Of a stretch of 64,000 nt of DNA, positions 54,074-62,909 are shown piece by piece. The DNA comes from Cyclobacteriaceae bacterium (GTDB taxonomy: Bacteria > Bacteroidota > Bacteroidia > Cytophagales > Cyclobacteriaceae), in assembly GCA_019638275.1 (NCBI GenBank), contig JAHBUC010000012.1:1-64000 (forward strand), read 5' to 3'. The first letter of the stretch is position 1. The number at the start of each line of letters is the position of its first letter. The position numbers and the translations under genes were made by a program. Under the pieces are notes generated by a model that saw nothing but the letters and a program-made list of their open reading frames with translations, was not told the DNA's origin and made no database searches.

Positions 54074-55056
54074 TTGTCCAACAGTTTTTTGAAAACCTCA
54101 TATGCTTTTCCTGAAGCAAGCGCTTCCCTTGCTTTCAATACTGCAAGCTCAATACCTGCATCCTGATCAGCACAGAATAATGCCATAGCCGAATTGGCAA
54201 TCACGGCCGCCTGTTGCTGTTCGGTACCTTTTCCTTGCAGTATATTCAGAAATATCTTTGCGGATTCTTCCACGGAATTTCCTCCGGCTATATCAGCATA
54301 GGTCACCTGAGGCAAACCCAAATCGGCTGGCGTTGCAACTCGCTCGCCTTTATTGAAAAAATATTTAAACGGACCGGTCAATGAAATCTCATCATGTCCA
54401 TCCAACCCATGAAGGATCACAAAGTCTTTATCGGTATCCTGATAGAGGTACCCATACTGGCGCGCCAGTTCCAAACTAAACACCCCCACCAATTGTCGTG
54501 TTGGAAAGGCAGGATTTACCATGGGACCCAGCATATTGAAAAATGTTTTTACCCCTAACTCTTTTCGGATGGGCGCTACGTTTTTCATGGCGGGATGAAA
54601 CATGGGTGCATGCATGAAACAAATATTGGCGCGGTCGAGACTTCGTTTCAGCTCATTCACATCGTTGGTGAATTGATAGCCGAAATACTCCAACACATTA
54701 GACGAACCACAGGCAGAAGACACACCATAGTTGCCGTGCTTGGCTACGGGCTGCCCGGCTGCTGCCACCACAAAGGAAGAAAGCGTTGAAATGTTAAACG
54801 TATTTTTCCCATCACCACCTGTTCCACACACATCCATTACGGGTTCATCAAATCTTACCGGTATGCACAACTCCAACATTGCATCGCGAAAACCTTCCAG
54901 TTCTTCAACGGTAATGTTGCGCATCATGTACACCGTCATGAATGACGACATCTGACTCGGATTGTATTTTCCTGAGGCCAACTCAACCAATACCTGTCGC
55001 GCTTCCTGCTTTGTCAGGGATTGGTGGTCGATTAATTCATTTAATACGTGTTTCAT
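54070..55056 (-). CDS. trpD: Anthranilate phosphoribosyltransferase TrpD
   Basis: A 328-residue enzyme. DVCGTGGDGKNTFNIST is the PRPP loop, KHGNYGVSSACGSSNVLE the anthranilate site, and FHPAMKNVAPIRKELGVKT is also conserved. It attaches anthranilate to PRPP. It is a stand-alone protein, not fused to TrpG. Nine bases separate it from trpG. Confidence 0.97.
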   Translation of the reverse strand: MKHVLNELIDHQSLTKQEARQVLVELASGKYNPSQMSSFMTVYMMRNITVEELEGFRDAMLELCIPVRFDEPVMDVCGTGGDGKNTFNISTLSSFVVAAAGQPVAKHGNYGVSSACGSSNVLEYFGYQFTNDVNELKRSLDRANICFMHAPMFHPAMKNVAPIRKELGVKTFFNMLGPMVNPAFPTRQLVGVFSLELARQYGYLYQDTDKDFVILHGLDGHDEISLTGPFKYFFNKGERVATPADLGLPQVTYADIAGGNSVEESAKIFLNILQGKGTEQQQAAVIANSAMALFCADQDAGIELAVLKAREALASGKAYEVFKKLLDK

Positions 55057-55065
55057 AAACTACTT

Positions 55066-55632
55066 TTAATTCTTTAACCAGTTTGCCATCATCTTCGGTC
55101 CTTCCGGTGTCATGATGGATTCCGGATGAAACTGCAGTCCGCGTACATCGTATTTTTTATGGCGGATGCCCATAATCATGCCCTCTGCGTTACGAGCAGT
55201 CACAACCAGATCAGACGTAAGCGATTCTGGTGAGACGGCCCATGAATGATAATGACACGATTGAAACGTAGATGGTACGTCTTTGAACAGAATTTCGTCA
55301 TTGTCTTCCACAAAAGTCTGTGACGTAACCCCATGCAACACTTTTGGAATATTAAACAACGAAGCACCGAACACTTCAGCAATGCCCTGGTGCCCGAGGC
55401 AAACACCTAATATACTCTTGGTTGTTGCATAGGTTTGAATGAGTGCCTTCATAATACCTGCTTCATCCGGAATACCCGGGCCAGGCGACAATAAAATCTT
55501 ATCGTACTTTCCAACTTCTTCAAGCGCTATTTTATCGTTACGGTACACATCGTAGTCGAAGTTCAACTCACGTACAATGTGCACCAGGTTGTAGGTAAAT
55601 GAATCGTAGTTATCGAGAATCAGAATTTTCAT
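55066..55632 (-). CDS. trpG: Anthranilate synthase component II (glutamine amidotransferase) TrpG
   Basis: A 188-residue class I amidotransferase. LILDNYDSFTYNLVH opens, SPGPGIP follows, the nucleophile cysteine is in GVCLGHQGI, and the His-Glu pair is in LQFHPESI. It supplies ammonia to TrpE. It could also serve para-aminobenzoate synthase, as in other bacteria, but the trp setting makes TrpG primary. Four bases behind trpE. Confidence 0.96.
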   Translation of the reverse strand: MKILILDNYDSFTYNLVHIVRELNFDYDVYRNDKIALEEVGKYDKILLSPGPGIPDEAGIMKALIQTYATTKSILGVCLGHQGIAEVFGASLFNIPKVLHGVTSQTFVEDNDEILFKDVPSTFQSCHYHSWAVSPESLTSDLVVTARNAEGMIMGIRHKKYDVRGLQFHPESIMTPEGPKMMANWLKN

Positions 55633-55636
55633 AAGA

Positions 55637-57034
55637 TCAGATTTCTTCAGCCATTAAAATTGCTTTGCGCAGGGCGCCAAGCTTATTGTTCACTTCGTTT
55701 AATTCACTCTCCGGATTTGATTTAGAAACCACACCGGCTCCAGCCTGATAGACCAGTTCATTATCCTTACTCAAAAAGGTACGAATCATAATGGCATGAT
55801 TGAAGTCGCCATTAAAACCGAGGAAGCCGATGGCGCCACCGTAAAACCCACGGTTAACATTTTCATACTTATCAATCAGCGTAAGCGCCTTATGCTTGGG
55901 TGCACCTGATAACGTACCGGCCGGAAAAGTAGCCGCAGCCATATTTACGGTTTCGGACTGGTCTTTAAGTTTACCAGTAACTTCCGAAACCAGGTGAATG
56001 ACATGCGAGTAATATTGTATCTCTTTGAACACCGCTACGTTCACATCATGCGCATGGCGGCTCATGTCGTTACGCGCCAGGTCGACCAGCATAATGTGTT
56101 CGGCATTTTCCTTTTCATCTTCGGCCAGCCGGTTAGCCAGCTCAGCATCTTTCTGATCATCACCTGTTCTGCGAAAGGTTCCGGCTATCGGGAAAATACT
56201 CGCCTGATTTTTACTGACTTTCAATTGTGCTTCCGGTGAAGAACCGAATAACTTGAAATTACCGTAGTCAAAATAAAACAAGTAAGGCGATGGATTGATT
56301 GATCGCAACGCGCGATACACATTGAATTCATCGCCCTTAAATGAAGTCGTAAACCTTCTGGAAAGCACAATCTGAAAAACATCGCCCCGGTTGCAATGTT
56401 CTATGCCTTTTTCAACGGAAGTCATGAAAGCTTTATCATCCAGGTTGGAGGTTTCACCATTCACCCTTTTGAACGCATAGGTCGAGAACCGATTGCTGTA
56501 AATCAGTTTTTCGATCCGCGAAAGCGTACTCTCCTGCTCATCCGCCCGATGCTCCGTCAAGGTTAGCTCGTTTGAAAAATGATCGACCACGATTACATAC
56601 CGATAAAGTTTGTACACAATATCCGGAACCTGATACTCGCGTTGGTCAACTTCTACTTCTTCGAAATACCGCACGGCATCATACGCCATAAAACCAAACA
56701 ATCCGTTTCCTGGAGCAGCTTTGATTCCGTTTTGCCTGATGGAAAAAGACGATCGAAAATTTTCAAGGGCAGTTAATACGTGTGAACGTTCAGCTATCGC
56801 CTCCGTTTCAGTTGTTCCATCTGGCTGCACAATTTTTATCTTATTCCGATCTACCTCAAACGAAGCAATCGGGTCGCAGCAAATCAGCGACAAGCTGTTT
56901 TCATGCCCGTGGTAGTCGGAACTTTCCAACAAAATACTTCCGGCAAACACATCGCGCAGCTTCAGGTAAATGTTTACCGGTGTGAGGGTATCGGCCAGTA
57001 ACTTCTTTGTAAATACGTTCAGTTCAACTTTCAT
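55637..57034 (-). CDS. trpE: Anthranilate synthase component I TrpE
   Basis: A 465-residue chorismate-binding enzyme. The N-terminal SILLESSDYHGHENSLSLI carries the LLES motif used for feedback inhibition by tryptophan. The catalytic domain has RGDVFQIVLSRRF, ADEKENAEHIMLVDLARND-type and FPAGTLSGAPKHKAL blocks. It is the first structural gene of the operon and follows the attenuator by about 14 bases. Confidence 0.97.
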   Translation of the reverse strand: MKVELNVFTKKLLADTLTPVNIYLKLRDVFAGSILLESSDYHGHENSLSLICCDPIASFEVDRNKIKIVQPDGTTETEAIAERSHVLTALENFRSSFSIRQNGIKAAPGNGLFGFMAYDAVRYFEEVEVDQREYQVPDIVYKLYRYVIVVDHFSNELTLTEHRADEQESTLSRIEKLIYSNRFSTYAFKRVNGETSNLDDKAFMTSVEKGIEHCNRGDVFQIVLSRRFTTSFKGDEFNVYRALRSINPSPYLFYFDYGNFKLFGSSPEAQLKVSKNQASIFPIAGTFRRTGDDQKDAELANRLAEDEKENAEHIMLVDLARNDMSRHAHDVNVAVFKEIQYYSHVIHLVSEVTGKLKDQSETVNMAAATFPAGTLSGAPKHKALTLIDKYENVNRGFYGGAIGFLGFNGDFNHAIMIRTFLSKDNELVYQAGAGVVSKSNPESELNEVNNKLGALRKAILMAEEI

Positions 57035-57047
57035 TCTTTAACAGCAT

Positions 57048-57088
57048 TAAAAATAAAAAGGCCCGCTCCTTGAATCGGGGCGGGCCTT
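57048..57088 (-). terminator. trp operon attenuator
   Basis: GC-rich stem AAGGCCCGC/GCGGGCCTT (9 pairs, plus two inner C-G pairs beyond a mismatch), loop containing GATTC, and TTTTATTTTT right after it. It lies between the leader peptide and trpE. A competing pairing (GAATCGG at 57137-57131 with CCGATTC at 57078-57072) is possible. Confidence 0.85.
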
Positions 57089-57112
57089 CCGCGTATATAC
57101 TTTTTAGTTATT

Positions 57113-57184
57113 CTAAAGCATAGCCATCCACCGATTCGATTTGAACCCGTGCCACCACCATGCAAATGAATAATTTCTGATCAT
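57113..57184 (-). CDS. trpL: trp leader peptide (attenuation control)
   Basis: A 23-codon frame: MIRNYSFAWWWHG, then FKSNRWMAML and TAG. Codons 9-11 are three consecutive TGG, and a fourth TGG is codon 19. Such a Trp run 64 bases ahead of a GC-rich hairpin with a T-run is the classic arrangement in which a ribosome stalled for charged tRNA-Trp prevents termination. It starts six bases after the THX stop. The frame is too short for ordinary gene calling. Function is inferred from layout. Confidence 0.85.
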   Translation of the reverse strand: MIRNYSFAWWWHGFKSNRWMAML

Positions 57185-57190
57185 AAAATT

Positions 57191-57373
57191 TTAATCAGCC
57201 TTTTTACGAGCTGTCTTTTTTGGCTTTTCAGCCTTTGATTCATCCTTAGGTTTACCAACTTTCTTCGAGGTTGCGCGCTTCAAACGTGCTTTAATCGAGT
57301 TCTTGTTACGGGATACACCGTATGAGCCTCTCCAGCGTTTTCCTTGTTTCGATTTTTTATCGCCTTTACCCAT
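57191..57373 (-). CDS. 30S ribosomal protein THX
   Basis: About 60 residues from the ATG at 57373. It begins MGKGDKKSKQGKRWRGSYGV, the THX signature of Thermus and Bacteroidota ribosomes, followed by SRNKNSIKARLKR and a lysine/alanine-rich tail. It binds the head of the 30S subunit. Longer in-frame starts upstream would overrun the promoter. It lies just before trpL, so trp transcripts probably begin in front of it. Confidence 0.88.
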   Translation of the reverse strand: MGKGDKKSKQGKRWRGSYGVSRNKNSIKARLKRATSKKVGKPKDESKAEKPKKTARKKAD

Positions 57374-57393
57374 TGACGTAAACTTTTGTGGAG

Positions 57394-57423
57394 CAAGTAT
57401 AAGAAGCGTGTTTGAAATTACAA
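57394..57423 (-). promoter_or_regulatory. Candidate promoter of the THX-trp transcript
   Basis: On the minus strand, TTG (57423-57421), a 19-base spacer and TATACTTG (57401-57394), one mismatch from TAnnTTTG. Start would be near 57387, about 14 bases before the THX ATG. Confidence 0.5.
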
Positions 57424-57495
57424 AATCCAAGGCCAAATCGGGGTTATTTTATAACTTAATCACCAGTTAATCGGTTATAGAAAAAACATACGTTT

Positions 57496-57963
57496 ATGGC
57501 TAAGGCATCTTTACCACTCGTTGACGCTTTGCGCAGAACAGCCCGTACACTTTCCCAAAGTTCGGATTACCAATGGGGGCATATGGGTTCCTGTAACTGT
57601 GGCTTCCTGGCACAGGAAATCACCCGATTAACCAAAGTCGAGATTCACCGCAGGGCCATGGAGCGTTATGGTGATTGGAATGAGCAACTGAACGACTACT
57701 GCCCTGCCAGCGGACTGCCCTTGGACGATGTAATTTCCGAAATGATAGCTTTTGGCTTTGATGCCGATGACCTGAAACACCTGGAAAGACTATCCGACCC
57801 CAGTATTTTAAGGACTTTTCCGCTTGAAGAACGGAATCTGAAGCACAACAGCAAATCAGATGTAGTTCGTTACCTGAATACCTGGGCTAATCTCCTGGAA
57901 CAACACCTGATTAACTCAGTAGCATTGCCCGAACTTGAGCTGCCGGCTAAAGTGGAAGTGTAA
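57496..57963 (+). CDS. Conserved hypothetical protein with a CxC motif
   Basis: A 155-residue soluble protein. It has WGHMGSCNCGFLAQEITRL near residues 27-45 and DYCPASGLPLDDVISEMIAF in the middle; the cysteines could bind metal or a cofactor. I do not recognise a named family, but this kind of protein is common in Bacteroidota. It converges on the GNAT gene with a 17-base overlap of coding ends. Confidence 0.75.
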   Translation: MAKASLPLVDALRRTARTLSQSSDYQWGHMGSCNCGFLAQEITRLTKVEIHRRAMERYGDWNEQLNDYCPASGLPLDDVISEMIAFGFDADDLKHLERLSDPSILRTFPLEERNLKHNSKSDVVRYLNTWANLLEQHLINSVALPELELPAKVEV

Positions 57964-58489
57964 ACAAAATGCAGTCTTTCGGCTCATTGCCCTGATTAAC
58001 AAACCGAAACCAGTTGGGAAGGCGGGCTTCTTCTTTCAAACCGCATTTATGCAACACCCGAATGGAGGCCGTGTTCTCCGCGTCAACAAAAGTTCCGATG
58101 CGGTAAATATCAGGCTGTGTCTTTAAGATTCTCAATACAGCTTGGGTAGCCTCTGTAGCAAACCCTTTCCCCCATTGGGTAGGACTTAAAATATAGCCAA
58201 ACTGAATTTTCCCAAAATCATTTACTATGCCAAAGCCACCAATAAGCCTGAACGAATCTTTCAAGCGTATGGAAAAGGAAAAATCCAAGCCTGCCGTCCA
58301 TGCCGAACGGGCATAACGCAAAAAATCGCGGGTATCGCGAATAGATTGATGGATTGGCCAGGACACAAACCGGGTAGCCTCATCCTTGCTGGCATAAGCA
58401 TAAAAGATTTCCTCGGCATCTTCGTACCTTAGCCGCTGAAGCACCAGCCGCTCCGTTTCTATCTTTTCAGGAACTAGTAAACGCTGCAC
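57947..58489 (-). CDS. GNAT N-acetyltransferase, RimJ/RimL-like
   Basis: A 180-residue acetyltransferase. The N-terminal IETERLVLQRLRYEDAEEIF is the standard RimJ/RimL opening. The acetyl-CoA pyrophosphate loop lies in SPTQWGKGFATEATQAVL, and TASIRVLHKCGLKEEAR closes the fold. Its acceptor (protein N-terminus or small amine) is not evident. The start is GTG at 58489. It overlaps the convergent hypothetical gene by 17 bases. Confidence 0.88.
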   Translation of the reverse strand: MQRLLVPEKIETERLVLQRLRYEDAEEIFYAYASKDEATRFVSWPIHQSIRDTRDFLRYARSAWTAGLDFSFSIRLKDSFRLIGGFGIVNDFGKIQFGYILSPTQWGKGFATEATQAVLRILKTQPDIYRIGTFVDAENTASIRVLHKCGLKEEARLPNWFRFVNQGNEPKDCILFTLPL

Positions 58490-58511
58490 AGGTTAAACAT
58501 AGCAAATTTAC

Positions 58512-58754
58512 ATGGCCAAAAGTCAGAACATTGTTCACGAATATTTCAAGAAAAAACTGGAAGATGGCATCCGGATATTGGTGAAGGTAAACCCTTACCG
58601 CTTTACCGGAACGGAGATCACCATTTCTCCACAGAACGAAACGCACATTCGTGAGCTTACGTTTGATGAGCACATTTTTGAAGATTTGGAAGCCGATGGG
58701 TTTGAACGATGTAACCCGTTGGAATTCAACCTGTATTTATCTGGTCTTGCCTGA
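58512..58754 (+). CDS. Small conserved hypothetical protein
   Basis: An 80-residue soluble protein (KSQNIVHEYFKKKLEDGIRI, then EITISPQNETHIRELTFDE). No family name recognised. It is divergent from the GNAT gene and just ahead of the SRP RNA promoter. Coding character is supported by its clean start and length. Confidence 0.7.
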   Translation: MAKSQNIVHEYFKKKLEDGIRILVKVNPYRFTGTEITISPQNETHIRELTFDEHIFEDLEADGFERCNPLEFNLYLSGLA

Positions 58755-58784
58755 ATTTAACCGAATCAAAACCGGAAAACCTTT

Positions 58785-58792
58785 TATATTTG
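58785..58792 (+). promoter_or_regulatory. -7 box of the SRP RNA gene
   Basis: TATATTTG, a perfect TAnnTTTG, six bases before the first base of the RNA. No TTG is at the expected -33 position. Confidence 0.6.
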
Positions 58793-58797
58793 CACCC

Positions 58798-58889
58798 GGC
58801 AAGCCGGCACGACCAGCTCCTGCTGAACTCCCCCAGGACCGGAAGGTAGCAAGGGTAGGCGGTTGTAGCGGTGCGATGTTCGGTTTGCC
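58798..58889 (+). ncRNA. ffs: Small signal recognition particle RNA (4.5S)
   Basis: A 92-base RNA whose ends pair (GGCAAGCCG with CGGTTTGCC). The conserved SRP tip is present: CCAGGACCGGAAGGTAGCAA with the GGAA tetraloop region and the asymmetric internal loop bound by Ffh. A T-rich run (ATTTTTATTTT) follows directly and would end transcription. Confidence 0.93.
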
Positions 58890-58951
58890 ATTTTTATTTT
58901 CTCCCCTCCGGTCATATTCCTTATTTTTACCCTGATAAACCTCTACTAAAC

Positions 58952-59608
58952 ATGAAATTTTTTATTGACACCGCGAACCTGAACGAAATCAAAGAAGCAT
59001 ACGACCTGGGCGTACTCGATGGCGTAACCACCAACCCCTCGTTGATGGCCAAAGAAGGCGTTAAAGGTCATGATAATATCAAGGCACACTACAAAGCCAT
59101 CTGCAATATTGTTGATAACAACGTAAGCGCTGAAGTCATCGCTACCGATTACGAAAACATCATTAAAGAAGGCAAGGAACTAGCTAAGATTGATGATAAA
59201 ATTGTGGTAAAAGTGCCCATGATTAAAGATGGCGTGAAGGCTTTGCGTTACTTTTCCAATGAAGGCATTCGTACAAACTGTACACTTGTTTTCTCAGCAG
59301 GTCAGGCGCTTTTGGCGGCTAAAGCCGGAGCAAGTTATGTATCTCCGTTTCTCGGAAGATTGGATGATGTGTCGCAAGATGGTTTGGACTTGATTGCCCA
59401 GATTCGCCACATTTATGATAACTACGGATTCGAAACCGAAGTATTGGCCGCTTCCATCCGCCACGTCATGCACCTGATCAAGTGTGCCGAAATTGGTTCC
59501 GATGTGGCCACGTGTCCACTTAGTGTAATTACCGGATTACTCAAGCATCCGCTCACAGATATTGGTTTGGAAAAATTCCTTGCCGATCACAAAAAAGTTA
59601 ATGGATAA
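58952..59608 (+). CDS. Transaldolase / fructose-6-phosphate aldolase-like protein
   Basis: A 218-residue short-type transaldolase. [20 protein letters not shown] opens it, the Schiff-base lysine is in [12 protein letters not shown], and [16 protein letters not shown] and [14 protein letters not shown] follow. Members act as transaldolase or Fsa aldolase; sequence alone does not separate these. Extending the frame upstream would run into the SRP RNA, so ATG at 58952 is correct. FtsE follows after 19 bases. Confidence 0.92.
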   Translation: MKFFIDTANLNEIKEAYDLGVLDGVTTNPSLMAKEGVKGHDNIKAHYKAICNIVDNNVSAEVIATDYENIIKEGKELAKIDDKIVVKVPMIKDGVKALRYFSNEGIRTNCTLVFSAGQALLAAKAGASYVSPFLGRLDDVSQDGLDLIAQIRHIYDNYGFETEVLAASIRHVMHLIKCAEIGSDVATCPLSVITGLLKHPLTDIGLEKFLADHKKVNG

Positions 59609-59627
59609 CTTGTAACCCGCAACACGA

Positions 59628-60335
59628 ATGTTCTCCACTGACCCCGTAGTACGCGTTAAAGAAGCCAGCATCTTTCAAGACCACAATACCGTGCTTGGGA
59701 ATATCAGTTTTGATATTGAGAAAGGTGAGTTTGTTTTTTTAGTTGGACGAACAGGTTCCGGCAAATCATCGCTACTCAAAACCATGTATGCCGACTTACC
59801 CTTGCGCTTAGGGGATATAGAAATTACAGGATTCAGCATCCGGGGGATTAAACATTCGGAGGTTCCGATGTTGCGCAGGAAACTGGGTATCATTTTTCAG
59901 GATTTTCAACTCTTTCCTGATCGCACCGTGGCCGAAAACCTGTTGTTTGTGATGAAAGCCACCGGCTGGACGGACAGCAGCAAAATGAAAACGCGTTTAC
60001 AGGAAGTGCTGATGAAAGTGGGATTGGGCGCAGTAGAGAAAAAAATGCCGCATCAACTTTCAGGAGGTGAACAGCAACGTGTGGTTATTGCCCGTGCGTT
60101 AATTAATGAGCCCGCTATTTTAATTGCAGATGAACCCACCGGAAACCTGGATCCGGAAGTATCGTATGGCATCCTGAAAGTGTTTCAGGAAATCAATAAA
60201 AGTGGAACCGCTGTATTAATGGCAACTCACGATTACGGGTTGATTAAAAAATTCCCTTGCCGGATTTTGAAATGCGAAGACGGCAAGGTGATCGACTCGG
60301 TTAAAGAACCGTTTGAACTGACTACCGGGTACTAA
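59628..60335 (+). CDS. ftsE: FtsE-like ABC ATPase
   Basis: A 235-residue ATPase. Walker A is VGRTGSGKSSLL (about 38-49), the signature is QLSGGEQQRVVIARALI and Walker B is ILIADEPTGNLDPEV. Its spacing and the stretch VPMLRRKLGIIFQDFQLF match FtsE, which with FtsX controls septal peptidoglycan hydrolysis. ftsX is not adjacent. Its stop overlaps the convergent anti-sigma gene by four bases. Confidence 0.9.
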   Translation: MFSTDPVVRVKEASIFQDHNTVLGNISFDIEKGEFVFLVGRTGSGKSSLLKTMYADLPLRLGDIEITGFSIRGIKHSEVPMLRRKLGIIFQDFQLFPDRTVAENLLFVMKATGWTDSSKMKTRLQEVLMKVGLGAVEKKMPHQLSGGEQQRVVIARALINEPAILIADEPTGNLDPEVSYGILKVFQEINKSGTAVLMATHDYGLIKKFPCRILKCEDGKVIDSVKEPFELTTGY

Positions 60336-60844
60336 GCTTCGGTCTGCCCGCGCTCTTCTTCTTCCTGGTTTTGTTGATCAATTTTATGAAGTTGTTGATT
60401 CAGTAAATCGATCCGGATCAGTAAGTTCAGCACCAAGGCTTCTTTTACTTTTTTACTGGGACTCGTACGCATTTCTTCTTTCAATACTTCATACATAGCT
60501 TCCAGTTGTTTGAAATCATTGGTAAAACCATTCAGGTTAGGTTCACCATGGTGCGCTTCGATCATTTCAACCTTATCGGCAATTTCACGGAAATAGAATT
60601 TCTCCACATCCTGCAGCTCTTTTAAAGCAACCTGGTTATCACTTGTAGGCATGATACGGGGGTATAACAAGTAAGCCGACAATGCCATAAAAAATACAGC
60701 CGCAGCCCGCCAGAAAATCAGGCTCATGGCAGATTGACTGCCAAACATTGTAGTCTTGACATTCTTCCAGACCCGTTCTGATGGCTCACGATCATCAAAT
60801 GCCTGACGATTGGCCTGCACAAATTCTTCCAATTTTTTACTCAT
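60332..60844 (-). CDS. Probable anti-sigma factor with one membrane span
   Basis: A 170-residue protein. An N-terminal soluble helix (KLEEFVQANRQAFDDREPSE) precedes one span (LIFWRAAAVFFMALSAYLLY) and a periplasmic coiled coil (QVALKELQDVEKFYFREIAD). No zinc-finger motif is seen. It is translated with the ECF sigma gene (four-base ATGA overlap), which makes it its likely inhibitor. Identity rests mainly on this context. Confidence 0.75.
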   Translation of the reverse strand: MSKKLEEFVQANRQAFDDREPSERVWKNVKTTMFGSQSAMSLIFWRAAAVFFMALSAYLLYPRIMPTSDNQVALKELQDVEKFYFREIADKVEMIEAHHGEPNLNGFTNDFKQLEAMYEVLKEEMRTSPSKKVKEALVLNLLIRIDLLNQQLHKIDQQNQEEEERGQTEA

Positions 60845-61413
60845 AACATTCCGGTTAAAAGTTCCTTCAATTTCTTTTTCGAACGATTCAACTGCGACTT
60901 CGAAGTTGATTCCGTCACCCCTAATATCTCTGCGATCTCCTGGTGATCGTATCCTTCCAACAAATACAGCGAAAGCACCGACCGGTAACCATCCGGAAGC
61001 GACTCAATGGCGCGCTTCACTTTATCGACCGTTAACTCCGCCTTGTATACCTCCTCTGCTTCTTCCTCAGGTAAATCAAAATCTTCACCCTCGGGCAACA
61101 ACTTAAACCTGCGCTTCTTCAACGCGTTGATCGATTTGTTCACTACAATGCGTTTCAGCCATGAACCAAACGTAGCATCTCCCCGGTAATTGTCCAGGTT
61201 GCGGAAGGCATTGATAAACGACTCTTGTAACACATCTTCGGCCTCATCCTCACGCCCCGTTATCCTGTACGCCACATTATACATCGACCTGGAATACAGC
61301 TTATAAATCCTGAAATGCGCATCCTGGTCGCCCGACCGGCAACGCTCTAGTAAATCATGATGCAAATTCAGGATATTCTGATCCAACACAACAAGTTCCG
61401 GTTTAATAGACAC
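60841..61413 (-). CDS. ECF-subfamily RNA polymerase sigma factor
   Basis: A 190-residue sigma-70-type factor. Region 2 includes YNVAYRITGREDEAEDVLQE and WLKRIVVNKSINALKKRR, and region 4 ends with EGYDHQEIAEILGVTESTSK and SQLNRSKKKLKELL. Start GTG at 61413. With the downstream membrane protein it forms an envelope-stress type sigma/anti-sigma pair. Its signal and targets are not visible here. Confidence 0.93.
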   Translation of the reverse strand: MSIKPELVVLDQNILNLHHDLLERCRSGDQDAHFRIYKLYSRSMYNVAYRITGREDEAEDVLQESFINAFRNLDNYRGDATFGSWLKRIVVNKSINALKKRRFKLLPEGEDFDLPEEEAEEVYKAELTVDKVKRAIESLPDGYRSVLSLYLLEGYDHQEIAEILGVTESTSKSQLNRSKKKLKELLTGML

Positions 61414-61442
61414 CTCATCAGCCCAACAGTTGCATGAAAAGG

Positions 61443-62858
61443 TTAATTTTTTAGCTCAGAAAGCCCCTTTTCTTCTGCGATTTTGCGCATAAAGGCTAAG
61501 GCCTCCTCCCGATCGTTCCGGATTTCACCCTCCAGGATGGCTTCCTTAATCCGGTCTTTAATTTCGCCAACAATTGGCCCCGGGGCTAACTTGAAAATAC
61601 GAATAATCTCATCACCGGTAACGGGGGGTTGAAAATTCCGAATCTGATCCTTCTCCTCAACCTCGGCCATTTTCTTCTCCACCAGATCGAAGTTTTTCAG
61701 GAAACGATCAACCTTCACCATGTTTTTGGATGTGATATCTGCCCGGCAGAGTTTCATCAGGTCGTCCACATCATCACCGGCATCAAACAACAACCTGCGT
61801 ATAGCTGAATCGGTAACTTCTTTTGCCAACGGAATGGGCCGTAAGTGCAACCGAACCAGGTTCTGTACCTTCAGCATCTTTTCATTCATCGGGAGTTTCA
61901 ATCTACGGAAAATGCCGGGCACCATGCGCGCGCCCTTGTCTTCATGCCCATGAAACGTCCATCCATGCTCTTTGTCGTACCGTTTGGTTTGTGGCTTGGC
62001 AATGTCGTGCAAAATAGCCGCCCAACGCAACCACAAATCAGTTGAAACTTTTGCCACATTATCCAATACCTGCAGCGTGTGAAAGAAATTATCCTTATGT
62101 GCGCGGTTACCCACATACTCTACCCCATGAAGCAGTACGAGCTCAGGGAAGAAAATTTTGAGTAGTCCGCAATGAAACAATAACTTAAAGCCATACGAGG
62201 GCACCGGACTTAAAATAATTTTATTGAGTTCATCCGAGATGCGCTCCTGCGAAACAATTTTGATCCGGTCAGCCTGACTGATCATGGCCTCGTAAGTATC
62301 GGGATCAATGTCGTAGGTAAGCTGAGAAGCAAACCGCGCGGCACGCATCATACGAAGCGGATCATCTGAAAATGTTACTACCGGATCAACCGGAGTACGG
62401 ATGATTTTTCGCTTCATATCCCCTATCCCATCGAACGGATCAATCAGGTTGCCAAACGTTTCTTTATTCAAGCTAATCGCCAGCGCGTTGATTGTGAAGT
62501 CTCGCCTGAGTTGGTCGTCTTCTAATGTACCATCCTCCACAATCGGCTTCCGTGAATCACCGCGGTAAGATTCCTTTCGTGCCCCCACAAACTCGAGGTT
62601 GAAATCGTGATACGGAATATGCGCTGTTCCAAAATTTTTATAGACATGAACCTGCACATCCGGCCCCAATGCTTTTGCCACCGCTTCAGCCAGCTTGATG
62701 CCGCTTCCTACACAAACAAAATCTACATCAGCGGTTTCCCGGTTCAGAATCAGGTCGCGGACAAAGCCGCCCACCACATAGGTTTGCAACTGAAGCTGAT
62801 CAGCCGTTTCTCCGATTACCTTGAATATGGGATGAGTTAAGGACGCTGCGTAGTTCAT
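61443..62858 (-). CDS. CCA-adding tRNA nucleotidyltransferase with HD domain
   Basis: A 471-residue class II nucleotidyltransferase. VVGGFVRDLILNRETADVDF carries the GG and DxD site, RRDFTINALAISL follows, DPLRMMRAARFASQL is the nucleotide-recognition helix, and an HD domain has LHDIAKPQTKR with HGHEDKGARM. It adds or repairs CCA, required here because the three tRNA genes lack it. It is probably a single-gene unit, 51 bases after the PorP/SprF gene. Confidence 0.94.
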   Translation of the reverse strand: MNYAASLTHPIFKVIGETADQLQLQTYVVGGFVRDLILNRETADVDFVCVGSGIKLAEAVAKALGPDVQVHVYKNFGTAHIPYHDFNLEFVGARKESYRGDSRKPIVEDGTLEDDQLRRDFTINALAISLNKETFGNLIDPFDGIGDMKRKIIRTPVDPVVTFSDDPLRMMRAARFASQLTYDIDPDTYEAMISQADRIKIVSQERISDELNKIILSPVPSYGFKLLFHCGLLKIFFPELVLLHGVEYVGNRAHKDNFFHTLQVLDNVAKVSTDLWLRWAAILHDIAKPQTKRYDKEHGWTFHGHEDKGARMVPGIFRRLKLPMNEKMLKVQNLVRLHLRPIPLAKEVTDSAIRRLLFDAGDDVDDLMKLCRADITSKNMVKVDRFLKNFDLVEKKMAEVEEKDQIRNFQPPVTGDEIIRIFKLAPGPIVGEIKDRIKEAILEGEIRNDREEALAFMRKIAEEKGLSELKN

Positions 62859-62909
62859 GTAATCCTGAAAAACTCAAATTTACAGATAAATCGCGGGTTA
62901 ACCTGATTG

